Notes: generated from the sequence alone by a model not told the origin. Numbered from the stretch's first letter, positions 44,851-56,345 are shown. The stretch: 64,000 nucleotides of DNA from Ctena decussata (GCA_963989385.1 OZ022502.1:6602501-6666500); one strand, 5' to 3'. A program made the numbers and translations.

Positions 44851-46040
44851 AAAGAAATGTTCTTTCATACACTTTTCACACACCCAAGAGCATTCCTGAC
44901 CCTTACTAATGCCCACACATTTCAAATGATACCACTTCCGACACTTTCTGTTCTCGCATCCAACCATATCATCCATAAAGTCTGGCATTCCACACTGACA
45001 TGAAATTTCAATCGTCCTTATATTTTTATTAATGTTGATCTTGACATTCCTTAACCTCGAAGATTCCTTAGGAAATGATTCAAATTGCTCATTTTCTCAT
45101 AGAGGAAACATCAAAGTTTTGCTTACCTGAATACTTTTTTGGATTTAAGCAGAACTCAACAGCATGAGCAATGGCGAAAATACCACAGTCAAACGAATTC
45201 GGTTGTTGCTGAAATTTAGGTACGTGAACTGACAAACTTGATGGAGATCGGCTGCAAATCTGTGCAATTTGAATTTGAACATTGCTGTTAGGAGCATTCT
45301 TTGCATTCAAACTATCTGCATACAAAACTTCATTACCTGCGTTTCTCTGACACGTGAAAACCCAGTGGTTGGTTCCATTAAAATGAATTTGAGCCGATAG
45401 CGGTTTCTGTTTCTGAAACTGTTTACTTACCATCCATTTATCCTGCGAATCCGAATAATGAGGGATGCTGGTAGTCTCCTGTAACCCATTAATACCTGGA
45501 AATTGCATCTTAAGATAGAGTTAGCCGCACTCATATGCCGGTCAGTTAGCCAATCACTGCTAGATAAAATGGTTTTGTCTTCCATCGTAAGCCCTAAGCT
45601 TTATTTCCAAAATTTTGTATGCCAGCTTTCATATGCAATAAGGCTTAGTTCCGAGTATTGTACACAAGACTTGTTCTTCTATGGCAATTTAAAGGACAAA
45701 CGCTTACGTTTTTTTTTTGTCTCATTTGAGACACTTACATTAACAATGTTCTCATCTGACTGAGTAACATTTTGGGGCTGCTTCTTCTTCATGACGCTCA
45801 CCTCTCCAGAGACAGATTTCGAATGCACACTAGTCTCCCTCACATCACTTGTACACAACTCACCAGTAACAGATGCGGATTGCTCAGTCACACATGCGAC
45901 TGACGTAGTTACCTTTGTCTGCAATTTTAGGGATAAATGCTTTCTTTTTGAAGGCGGGGTACCATCTTGCACACTGATAACGGACTCTTCCAGGATCGTA
46001 TCAAAGTCTAAAGAACATTTCACTGGATTTTTAGCATAGT
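44848..46040 (-). pseudogene. Ulp1-type cysteine protease plus PHD finger, frameshifted
   Basis: Read from 46040 down: a Ser/Lys-rich N-terminal frame (46023-45679), then SDWLTDRHMSAANSIL (about 45570-45520). A frameshift follows, then a 139-codon frame (45508-45089) with the protease triad in order: NHWV (His), LYADS (Asp), FDCGIF (Cys). A second one-base shift near 45093 leads to EQFESFP and a complete C4HC3 PHD finger: CQC, GC..KC, YHLKC, WVCEKC, ending at TGA near 44850. Ulp1-like domains cleave SUMO-type conjugates; pairing with a PHD finger is a layout I associate with transposon-encoded proteins in invertebrates. Two frameshifts make it a pseudogene, though an assembly error cannot be excluded. 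Confidence 0.65.
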
Positions 46041-46102
46041 AATAACTGACATGTCTTTCTTAATGCTCGAATGCCCTGTGTCCTTTTTCTAAACAATATC
46101 TG

Positions 46103-46350
46103 GCTTAGTCTGTTGTAACCCTTCTGTTGGTCTAAATTATTTAGTTCAATAAAGATAGCTGAGTTGCCACCTATTTGGGAAAGAGCTACTGACTCGGCTT
46201 ATCACTTGTAATTTATTGTTTGTTGGGATGTCTCTGTCAATCTTTTCCTTTGATGTTGGGGATGTCTTTGTCAATCTTTCCCTTTGATGTTGGGGATAGG
46301 GTTTGGGATCTGATTCAGTCAGTTCCTGAAGTGTAGTTACTCTTTAAATT
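46103..46350 (+). repeat. Direct repeat, copy B (partner at 41083-41295)
   Basis: Nearly the same sequence as copy A but with a 33-bp internal duplication (GATGTTGGGGATGTCTTTGTCAATC). It is followed 140 bp later by a hammerhead ribozyme motif. Confidence 0.75.
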
Positions 46351-46490
46351 TACGTCAGGTAATGGAGTAGATGTTTCTTTGACCTGGAATACACTTTTGA
46401 ATACTGTCGTTTCCAAAGTTTCCATTACCATTTATAAAAAAAATTAGAAACACCAGTATATTTTTCTGGTTTCACAACCAGATATTGTCA

Positions 46491-46536
46491 GGCTCACTGA
46501 CGAGGCTTTATTAGCCGAAACTACGTAGTCTGGTCC
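46491..46536 (+). ncRNA. Hammerhead self-cleaving ribozyme motif (type I topology)
   Basis: All invariant core parts are present in order. CUGACGA is at 46497-46503. A 4-bp stem II (GGCU at 46504-46507 with AGCC at 46513-46516) closes a 5-base loop. GAAA is at 46517-46520. A minimal stem III (ACUA with UAGU) follows, then GUC with the expected cleavage after 46530. Stem I is open: GGCUCA (46491-46496) against UGGUCC (46531-46536) gives 5 of 6 pairs, one being G-U. A very short stem III is characteristic of hammerheads in Penelope-like elements and retrozymes. Confidence 0.7.
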
Positions 46537-46539
46537 AGT

Positions 46540-47480
46540 TTCTTTCTTCTGAATGTGTTCTCTGCTCTTAAAGGAACTCTTTAAGATTTTTAATTGTAAT
46601 TACACCGACGTCAAGTAGATTTTACTTGACTTGAATTGAAGCGTCAGGGTCGGTAGCCATAACGGGGCCTAGGTGATCAATCACCCTAAATGGGGCCTGC
46701 GTAATCAGGTTCATGGGCCTATATAGACTTTTCTTTACACAGCGAACAACTAGACTCTACACACTTTTGAAGAAGAATACGAGGATACAGGAAAAGGTAA
46801 GACTGATAGCAAGAATCGCACGGAACTTTGCAGTAATAAATGTGTTCATTTTTTTATATTTGTTATAAAAAAGAACTAGCAAAATGTCTTTGCAAGCGAA
46901 AGGACATTTTGCGGTGTTCAAGTTGTGAACTGAGACATGACAGATAAAATGCAACATTATTGTGTTTTTGCGGTAAAGTTAAAAATCTTCACCCGCATGA
47001 CATGACAAAGGATATTATATTTCATATTCAGACTTAATTTTTTTGATGAATTTGAAAGAATAGAGGAAGTTATTTAAAAATCCACACAACCAAGAGAATG
47101 CAAGCTATGTGATTTTGGCTCATTAACCTATGTGATCTTAGACACACTATAGCTCGCCACAAAGACCCATTTTACTCAGCATCAAAAAGTTTTAAACTTA
47201 AGGAAGATCACCTGAAAACTAAGTTGTATCTTACGACCATTAGAAGATTTTACTGACGATGCCGAACTGAACGATTAATGGAGTAACGAAACTCAAGTAA
47301 CATTAATAGGTCAGGGCAACTTTTAATATTGTATGAAAGATACATTACTGAAGATATGGGAAAATAGTTCTGTGTAGTTTGGTTGTCGATTGTAAACAAT
47401 ATCTAGTCTGACAATTCAGTTTTATAAAATAAATAAAATAAATATTGTGGCTGAAGTCAAGTTAAGTGAATGTTATTTCA
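46540..47480. other. No recognised feature
   Basis: AT-rich; no coding frame with a domain, no inverted ends. A GGGGCCT-containing direct phrase repeats near 46665, 46694 and 46716. Confidence 0.4.
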
Positions 47481-47504
47481 AGTCGGTACATTTGTACAAT
47501 TTAA

Positions 47505-47645
47505 AAAACAAGAGCTCCCAGGAGCTTTTTCAACCGACTAACATGTCAAAAATATCACAGTTTTTGTCACACAATTTTAAAACAAATACAATTTAAATAA
47601 CTGAATAAATAAATAAATAAATAAATGAATAAATAAATGAAGTAA
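47505..47645. repeat. CAAGAGCTCCCAGGAGC repeat end and AATA microsatellite
   Basis: A GAGCTCCCAGGAGCTTTTTCAACCGACTAA phrase (a 7-bp palindrome inside) starts a dispersed repeat. (AATA)n with AATG interruptions lies at about 47603-47642. Confidence 0.5.
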
Positions 47646-47961
47646 TACGGTAATGAATGACTAAGGGGTATGATGTGAGGATAAGATAAAGCTCAAAAAC
47701 AAATTTTATATTCAGGTTATATCGTTGAATCAAATTATAAGTGTATTTGCTCTGTTATTTGTTGGCTGTTTCATATATACACACTAGCAAGCAACATTAA
47801 AGCAAATACAAGGTGCAATTATTTTCTCGGATTCTGATGAGAAAAGTGATCTCTACATAAACGTTCTCGAAGACAGCCGATTACTAATACACGAGGCGGT
47901 GATATAAATTGATAGGCAGTACGTCAGTATGGGAATATCTGAACTAGTAGATAAAGCCAAT

Positions 47962-48060
47962 ATCGGCTACGCTCGGAGTTCTGCCAATGGTGACATTGGC
48001 TACGTTCGGGTTTCTGGCAATGGTGACATTGGCTACGTTCGGGGTTCTGCCAATGATGAC
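47962..48060 (+). repeat. 33-bp minisatellite, three units, in an open frame
   Basis: Units start at 47962, 47995 and 48028 and keep an open frame encoding IGYxRxSxNxD three times in a 78-codon Met-start ORF (47929-48165). No known domain. The upstream context gives no splice or promoter support, so this is recorded as a repeat rather than a gene. Confidence 0.8.
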
Positions 48061-48509
48061 ATTAGCGATTTTGCCAATTTTTTTAATGCTTTACGACAAC
48101 ATTTTGCTGCTTCACGCTCCTGTACGCCACTACGCTACTTTACTGCGCTACTTTACTGTTTTTAGGTACACCCCGTAGATTCAAGTGCGTTCAGGAGATG
48201 GGTTTTACCGGTTTTCGTTTGGAAGGGTTAATCGAAGCCATCCGCATGTGGACCGGAAGTTGACAAAATGTCCAGCCTGAGACAAACACCGTTGACTTGC
48301 AGCGGGCATACACGACCAGTCGTCTTCTTATCGTTTAGCGATATTACTCCGTTTGGTTATTTTCTAATAAGCGCGTCAAAAGGTACAACACCGCAATGAA
48401 AATAGGCAGTAGTTTTAGCTCAGTTAAGTTTCATATGGAACATACTGTTCTGTCATGAGTTTTGACGCATATCTAATTTTGCGCACGTTGCGTTTCATTC
48501 CCATTTATG

Positions 48510-49097
48510 CGGTCCATGGAGATACCGGAACGCACCAAAACACCGGAACGCATCTGTAATTACCGGAACGCACTATTAATATAGGGTTTTTCCCGTACAG
48601 ATATTGGTTTTGGGGTTAAGAGTGAAGTGCTCATTGGCGAAAAGCATTATTTGAGCCCTACTTTGTTACATTGATTCAAGGTTGTGTACGTGGCCAGTAG
48701 GACACTTCTTGAGTCTTTGCTAATTTCCATTTCAGTGTCTAGGATCATAAAATGCATTCAACACAGTGTCATTTACTTCTTTGATGCCTTGAATAATTAA
48801 AGAGCGCATAATAATGATTCCTGACCCAGCAAAAAGCTTTTTTACAGACACCAGAACAGACATAATTCTGCTTTACATACATACACTCTCTGTCTCTATT
48901 CCTGAGCAGGAAAGCATTATTACCAGAAAATTTTTCTGTAAGTTGTATATCAAGAATCCTAATTGATTACCCTCTAAATAAATAATATTCCAGGCCTAAA
49001 ACAACACACAAATAAAGGAAAACCAAATTTTATAGTGCGTTCTGGTAATTACAGGTGCGTTCCGGTGTTTTGGTGCGTTCCGGTATTTCTATGGACC
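48510..49097. mobile_element. MULE-like TIR element, ACCGGAACG ends (588 bp)
   Basis: About 68-bp inverted ends built from TACCGGAACGCACC words (48510-48577 and 49030-49097). CCCATTTATG is duplicated exactly at 48500-48509 and 49098-49107. It appears to sit in the decayed endonuclease half of the LINE. Confidence 0.82.
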
Positions 49098-49107
49098 CCC
49101 ATTTATG

Positions 49108-50445
49108 TACTGCAATGTTTGTCTCAGACTGAAAAGGGACCGGGTTTTGCTGGAAAAGGGCTCTTTTAGCATGGTAATGGGCATATGGAGGTGCAATATT
49201 ACTGTGTTTGCTCTTCATCTTATTTTTTAACCTCACGAAACAATTGAAATTCCTCACTCGAGCCGGTTACTAGAAATACCGGAATACACTTAATTACCGG
49301 AATATACCAAAATACTCCGGAATCTACCGGAATATACCAAAATACACATTATTGTTTACCGAAATACACTTTATTTTGACCAAAATATAATTAATTTTAT
49401 TTAAGATATGTCATTTAATATTTGCTGCATGTAAATGCTGGCAAGTGACTGACCCTACAAAGACCCAGACCAGCTTGCAATCTGCACAGTGATACCTACC
49501 CAATACCCATACGTTGGTCCTTTTACTCCCACTACCAATAAAGAAAAAGCTAGTACTTAGATGGAAATTATACTTATTTCATTTATTCTGGCAATATTTA
49601 AGTTTATTTTGATAATATAAATGTATATTTTGGTGTATTCCGGTATATTCCAGTAATAAGGTAGATTCCGGTATTTCTAGTAACCCCACTTGAGCCACCA
49701 GGTTGACGATACCAACTTGCTACATAATGAGAAGTTTTGTTTGCCAAAATTTTAACCCAAACCAATTCTGAGTCGTTTTCTGTTTCTGACAAGGGCATGT
49801 GCGGAATGTTCTTATGAATGAGAAGCATCACTCCGCCACCATGAAGGTTTCTATCCTTCCTGAATACATTGTAGGGGAATGTTTCAGGGAACAATTCCGA
49901 AGTTGCAACTAAACTGTCAATTTTTGTTTCCTGAATAGCCACAACATGAGGTTGGTGGACATCAAGGAAAGCTAATAAATCCAATTTCTTACCCCTAATA
50001 CTGTTTATGTTCAAACTAACAAGTTTCAAACCGCCAAGAGTCTTGCCATTAAAATTTGACTCATTTGAACTGTTTGATGAAAGCCTAACATTCTTATTTT
50101 TTGACAGTGGATTAAATCGATTCTCAGTCGCTAGATTCAACTGATCATCGAAGAAGGAGTTTGAGAAGTTGAAAAATTCACATTTTGGACAAATCCATGT
50201 GCACCCAGAAGTCAATACATTTTCATAATCAGCGTCTGAAATAAAAGAGCATTCATTGTGAAGCCACAGTTCACAATCAGAATCAGAATTGTTTACTGGT
50301 GAAACGTCCAAGGACAATCATTCACCAGGACCTGTGAATCAGGGAAGCTAGTCCCTAGCCCTTATAAGAGAAGTAAACTTAGTAACTGAATCCTCTGCAC
50401 CCTCAGCAGCAGAAATAAGTGAATCTTCCAGGGAACCATCCATTG
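49108..50445 (-). pseudogene. LINE 5' half (zinc-finger-like plus endonuclease), inverted
   Basis: Minus strand from about 50445: a short frame MDGSLEDSLISAAEGAED, then half of a PHD-like finger (LHNECSF...CTWICPKC). Next comes the start of an AP-type endonuclease: LVSLNINSIRGK, then AIQETKID (catalytic Glu), then GGGVMLLIHK, ending YVASWYRQPGGSS. The frame breaks at the MULE-like insertion and continues weakly as EEFQLF beyond 49264. CR1/Jockey-type LINE by motif style. It is head-to-head with the RT half. Confidence 0.75.
49265..49685. mobile_element. MULE-like TIR element, ATACCGGAATA ends (421 bp)
   Basis: Ends GGTTACTAGAAATACCGG and its inverted copy CCGGTATTTCTAGTAACC; the arms iterate ACCGGAATAYACC. 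CACTCGAGCC (49255-49264) and CACTTGAGCC (49687-49696) are a 9/10 target duplication. It interrupts the LINE endonuclease frame right after YRQPGGSS. Confidence 0.8.
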
Positions 50446-50504
50446 AACTGCCTTATGACCATTGAGAACCGCACAACTGCACAGGCCACAATCCGCCTTG
50501 CAGT

Positions 50505-52586
50505 TTGTGCAATACCAATCACTACTGCCAGTCTCAATCACTAACAGCTCATCATCTCCCAGATTTGTATGTCAATAACTTGGTTGATGACATAAAGGCT
50601 AATCCCAGAGACTTCTACAGGTACATTAATAGTCAAAAGAAAGATACTCAAGGTATCCCACCCCTAAAGAAGAGAAATGGTGGTGGTGTTGCCGAATCAG
50701 AGTTGGAACAGGCTGATGAATTTAACGGTCAGTTTTCGGATGTGTTTAACAAAAGTGAGCACACCCAAGTCCCCCTGCCTAATTGCTCGGCTCCTTTCAT
50801 GGAGGACATTCATGTTTCGGCAGAAGGTGTAACGAAACTTCTTAAGGGCTTAAACCCATCGAAAGCTTTAGGACCTGATGAATTGCTTCCTAGAGTCTTA
50901 AAAGAACTACCGTATTTCTTCGGCTATAAGACGGGGGTTTTTCCCTCCAAAATGACCTCGAAAAATTGCATCCGTCTTATAGCCAAGGCTGTGGAAATCA
51001 TGGTTGTTTTCGGCATTGTCCATGAGTGCAGCTGATCACAGAAAATCCCGATGACCGATGCTTTTATAAAAGTGAAGTTACTGACTAGTTTCATGGGTCT
51101 AGAAGTTCGAATTGGCAGACATGACATGAGCATTACAACGGTAAAATTGCAGCATTGGTATATTAGCCTTTGATCAATAACACCAATGCGTGTTAAAGTA
51201 ACGTGTGAATCCTAATTGGGAACTATTATGATATGAGTATCAAGAATAAGTTTTTTTTTTATTTTATCTCACCTGGTGTGAATCGTAAGATTACCTAAGC
51301 AGTCATTAATTTAATCATGTACAGGTAATCCTCATTCAGGGAACATGATCAGCGGAGAGCGAAATAATGACAACGAATCAGTCTCATCACTTTGGGTAAA
51401 TGCGCAGTCTTTCACAAGGCCTAGGACCTATTTTCACGCAACGCTTCTCCCGACCTCAGTATGCCATACTATATGTCCGCTCATAATGTAAAGATTCTAA
51501 AAAAAGTCCCATTACATCAATACACAGTATGTATCGGGTGCGGTGTTATTGTGTGTTTATGCCGAATACGCCAACCAAAGAAAGACAACTCAAACTATAC
51601 TTATACGAACACATTTTTAGAATCTTTTCCAAAATGGCGAGAAATATCAACAAAGGCCATGTGCTAGGAATACATACTGATACTGCTTGAGAAAAAATGT
51701 ATCGGAGAGTTTACAAACAAGAGAGGACAAAGATTTGATCACTCATGCATGTAAGTTGGCTAAGGTGACTTCTTGAAATTGACGTTTTAATTACATGCGT
51801 GATTAGTTGTCGTACCTCTCATGTTTGCAACCTAATGAGCAATGAACCGTTTCGATGAGTAAACATTTGAGACATCGGCGGCTGATCAAGCCTAGGAGAA
51901 TTTGAGAAAAGTAGACCCGTCTTATAGGCGAGGCTACACAAAAAACTCCCTCAGACAGTCCAAAAAAATACCCCTTCTTATAGCCAAATCGCCTTATAAC
52001 CGAAGAAATATGGTAGCATCTGAATTAGGCCCAATGTTTGCTCATCTCTTCCAACAATCTATTGACACGGGTGAAATCCCCAAGGAATGGTCTCTTGCAA
52101 ATATATGCCCACTCTTCAAAAAAGGAGATAGATCTTTGGCTTGCATTTACCGACCGGTTTCTCTAACTTGTGTACCATGCAAGTTACTCAAACACATTGT
52201 CTGCTCTAATATTATGGCACATTTGAATGAACATAAACTTTTGTCAGACAGACAACGTGCTTTCCGGAAGAAACATAGTTGTGAAACTCAATTGATCACG
52301 GTTATAAATGACTGGCCAGTGGCCTAAAATCTTGGATAAGGGCGGTCAGGTTGACACTTTTATCTTGGACTTCGAGAAAGCTTTTGACACTCCCCCTCAT
52401 GAATTACTTAAATGTAAGCTATACGGCTATGGTATTGGTGGGAAGACTCTGAAATGGATAGATTCTTTTCTCTGTTACAGGCAGCAGTGTGTGGTGGTAA
52501 ATGGAGTTAAGTCGGATTGGGCCCCGGTTTTGTCGGGTGTCCCCCAGGGCACCCTGCTTGGACCATTGTTGTTCTCGTTGTACACA
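50505..52586 (+). pseudogene. LINE 3' half (reverse transcriptase), interrupted
   Basis: Pre-RT region NPRDFYRYINSQK to LNPSKALGPDELLPRVLKEL (to 50907). A 1.1-kb insertion follows, then RT from 52016: ASELGPMFAHLFQQSIDTGEIPKEW, FKKGD, RPVSLT. After a frameshift near 52318 comes [11 protein letters not shown] (first catalytic Asp) and [13 protein letters not shown]. The FADD-type box is lost where a MULE-like half element begins. Deleting the insert plus one TA rejoins the frame exactly. Confidence 0.82.
50910..52013. mobile_element. TIR transposon (1,104 bp, TA duplication) inside the LINE RT
   Basis: Ends CCGTATTTCTTCGGCTATAAG and inverted CTTATAACCGAAGAAATATGG. TA is at 50908-50909 and 52014-52015. 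A second inverted GACGGGTCTAC/GTCTTATAG-type block lies within both ends. TA duplication suggests the Tc1/mariner-pogo group. No transposase is seen (longest ORF 69 codons), so it is non-autonomous. Confidence 0.85.
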
Positions 52587-52812
52587 AACATTGCCTACAT
52601 ATATTGATAACGACATTCTTCCATATAGCTGCAAATGTAAATCACTTATCATAAATTATAAATAGTTTTAACATGAGCAAACATTTCTACAACAGTGTTA
52701 GTTCCTGCAAAGTACCAAATTTGGTTTCGAGTGATTTAAAATTGGTGGTTTGGGGTGTTTTTATGGGCGGTTTGGGGTGTTTTGGAGTGGTTTGGGGTAA
52801 TTTGACACACCG
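52587..52812 (+). mobile_element. Half copy of the 43068-43638 element
   Basis: GCTGCAAATGTAAATCA...ACATGAGCAAACATTTCTA...GGTGGTTTGGGG matches 43410-43638. The left half and left TIR are missing; it truncates the LINE. Confidence 0.75.
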
Positions 52813-55800
52813 CATATAATGTGCATGTGGCATTTTGATGAAGATAAAAATCAATTTTGGCAGAATTACAGCCTTTTGAACTAAGTCAATCTAGGCAGTA
52901 CTTTTGGTTTAAACATATTTTATTTCAAGAAACATTCATGACAGTTACAATATTGTTCTATATATAAACATAATAGGATTAGCATTAGCTTATTTAGGGC
53001 TAACTATACTTTGCGAAACGGAACGGAACGGAACGGAACAACTTCAGGGGTACACAACGGGGTCCATGTCTAATTATTCTTGTCCACTGTTTTTCACGAT
53101 AGACTTTTTCCTGCCAAAGATATAATAGCCATGAATTTTATAATTTATTTAATTTTACATGTTTAATTGGTTACTTGTCGTTTTGCTATGCTTGCAACAG
53201 AAATATTTGTATCTCTGCAATAACTAACGTCACATTGTTCCGTTCCGTTCCGCAAAGTATAGTTATCCACACAGATATTTATAATTAACGGAACGGAACG
53301 GAACTAGATTTTTCTTTTTCGTTTTTAACATCAAACGACATGCTGAACAAACATTTTTGCCTAGCCTCATGGATAAACAGGATTATCCAGAGATTGTATG
53401 ATAGCACTGTATTTTACTTGAAGATCTAAATTTACATTTCACCATTTCACGCAACATGTTACATGTATTATCATTGTCAATCAGTCGGACATATCTGACG
53501 CGTAAAAGCTCCCCTTTGATCATGCGCGCCTTCATTTTGGGCCGTAAATTCTTGTCTGCTATTGTACAAAGTATATGACGTTTTGTTGTGCAAATCTAAT
53601 TCTGCTTTAATATAGGCCTGCGTCAAACGAAACAGACATTTCTTCGTGCATGTGACCTCGTTGTCGTTCATTAATATATAAAGAATTAGATGCCCCTGCA
53701 AGTGTTTCTGTCATACATGTAGATATGTTTTGTGGTTGCCGTCATGTTTAAACAAATGCAGATTTTTTTTTTCATTAGCGTTCACATACTCCTTCAATTT
53801 CAAATAAGGCTGAGCTTTTGGCTCCATATTATTCTATTATGAATACAACAGAAATGATTATACATGTATTCCCGCAATTACTGATAGTATCGTGTTCCGT
53901 TCCGTTCCGCAAAGTATAGTTATCCACACTGATATTTATAATTAACGGAACGGAACGGAACAGAAATGCCTAATGTGTTGGGCTTCATACAATATACAGA
54001 ACCTATAGATGGCCTTACCCAGAAACGGTAAGAAGATTGCATTGCATTTTATTTTATTTGAAGTCACACAGTTACACTTCACGCGATATCTGGAAAGCGT
54101 TATGTTGAAAGTTTCACTTCACGCAATAACTGGAAAGCGTTATGTTGAACATGTATAATAATTATCAATCAACAGATTGATGAATAGAACTTTCCCAAGA
54201 TTATGAGCGTCTCATTACTTGTCTTTTTCCTATCTCATTTGATTTTGTATTAAAACTGTATATTGCATGTGTCTCTTCTTTCGTTTTCGCAGGGTATCAG
54301 GCGTTTTGTTGTGCAAAACTATTTTTGTTCTGAGGTGAGTCAATCAAAACAGTCACTGATTTCAGCCTTACTCCTCTTTATCTGTTATTTAAAAAAGGGG
54401 TAAAAAGAGTGGCACCAGGATGTGTGCCGTATTTGTAGATCTATTGAATGGTTGTCGTAGGTTCACCATGATTCATTAACCCTTTTTTCCAATAAGGCTG
54501 AGCTTGTGGCTTCAAATCATTACGTTTTAACTTATCAGAACTTGTTGTATCCCTGCAATTACTGATAGCTTCGTGTTCCGTTCCGTTCCGCAAAGTATAG
54601 TTATCCACACAGATATTTATAAATAACGGAACGGAACGGAACAAGAATTTCCTAGGCTCCATACACCACACAGAACCACTTTAACTTTGAATTGTTTTGC
54701 TCAACCTGTTCCACAAACGGCCTTATCCAGAGATTGTGCGATTGCACTGCATTTTATTCGAAATCCGGAAGTTCAACAAGAAAGGCAATATCTGGAAGAG
54801 GATAGGTTTTCTACCCGGCGCTTAGAAACCCTCCTTTGATCTGGAGTTTCTTAAAATGGGAAGCAGACTCCTGTTTGAGGTTTATTCAGACTAAATTGTG
54901 ATTGGTGGACAAAATAAAGCCATAACACTGGTAGCCAGTTCAAAGTCGGCGACTTTGTATGGTCTATAAGAGTTTAGGGACATTAAATCTTGTTAATCTA
55001 ATAATAATGATAATATCATTATTGTGATTATTATTAATATGTATTATTGTTATTATTATCAATACGATTTAAACGTTCATAAATGGAATTTAAACAAAAC
55101 ACTATATTTTCTTCATTGAATCTATTTGTAGTCCATTCAACCGGTAAGTTTCCTGATGAAGCAAATTTTGTGGCATCATATAATGTGGGCGTTCGCCTTT
55201 CTTCAGAATGCTAGAGATCGCCAGAGCACCGCCGAGCGATCGCCAGGGCACCGCCGAGAGCTCGCTAGCGCTTGCGAGACACCATAAACAGTATCTCTTT
55301 TGCTTTTCAGTGTGGCGACCGTACAAAGCAGTTCCTTATTAGCTATTAACTGGGCGACGACATATTTCCCCTGTGGTAGCAAAAGTTTGTGTTGATCGTA
55401 GTATTTATTCAAATGCAGCTCAACGTTAATAAATATTGTTTTTGCCTATAATGGGAGACCACTATTGAAATATAAAAGAAAACTACTGAGCGAACGATTT
55501 CAGACATTCAAGAGCACATATATCTTCTATCAAGCTGTCGCCCGACCGCCCTCATAGTTTAACGCTTCTTGTTCCGTTCCGTTCCGCTAAGTATAGTTAT
55601 CCACACCGATATTTATAATTAACGGAACGGAACGGAACAAGGTTTTCCAAATGCTTTGGTGTTCTCTAAAGGTAGACTTTGCTCATAAACTATACTGATT
55701 AGTTCAATAGGAGGGATCCCACTAATCGATGCATTAAACTGTCATTTATCGGCAATGTGCAAAGATAAATATTAGCTAACCGCATCATCCACCTAATTGA

Positions 55801-56072
55801 AACAGCTTGCAGATTACATGGTTTATCAGATGCTGTCTTTAGAGAATACCATAAGTACCTACAGTATTAGTACCCTTCAATACTTCCGATACTGTTCGTC
55901 AAATATGAAGGCGTGTCAAGTTCCCGGCAAAATAGCAAATAGTTTAGAACGTGATCAATGTAGAACCAGTTTCCGTGAAGCAGTCCGATCTAGGTCTACA
56001 CTGCTTTGTTTGGGCCTGTCTGTCGTTTTTGTTCGTACCGTAATTAACAGCCTTTTTAATTTTTTGAGAGAA

Positions 56073-56345
56073 GCGGTAGGTCGAGTGGTTAGAGGCGCTT
56101 GGCTATGGTGCGGAATGTCTCTGGTTTGCCTATCAGGACTGAAAAAAATGTCCATGCAGTTGTACATTGGTAGCTTTTTCGAACCAGGGAATGATAAAGG
56201 CAGCAAAAGGAGAGGAATGGGCCTCGCCTTTCATACCCTGTGTCCAAGATACAGTGGGCCTTCAAAACCCACAGCCACTACGGGGACTAGGCTACTGGAA
56301 ACCTTAACTTTACTACGAATTTCTGTATCTGCGGAAACAGTCCTG
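56073..56345 (+). mobile_element. Possible tRNA-Ser-like SINE
   Basis: GGTCGAGTGGTTAGAGGCGC resembles the D-arm of a serine tRNA, followed by a SINE-like tail (CACAGCCACTACGGGGACTAGGC). No clear B box (CGAACCAGGGAATG is the best candidate). An open 184-codon frame crosses it but shows no domain. Confidence 0.3.

Noticed and set aside
53260..53270. TTATCCACA inside every 68-bp module, identical to the bacterial DnaA box
   Set aside because: The window is plainly eukaryotic (introns, SINEs, BED and PHD relics). A 9-bp match repeated only because the module is repeated is one coincidence, not many.
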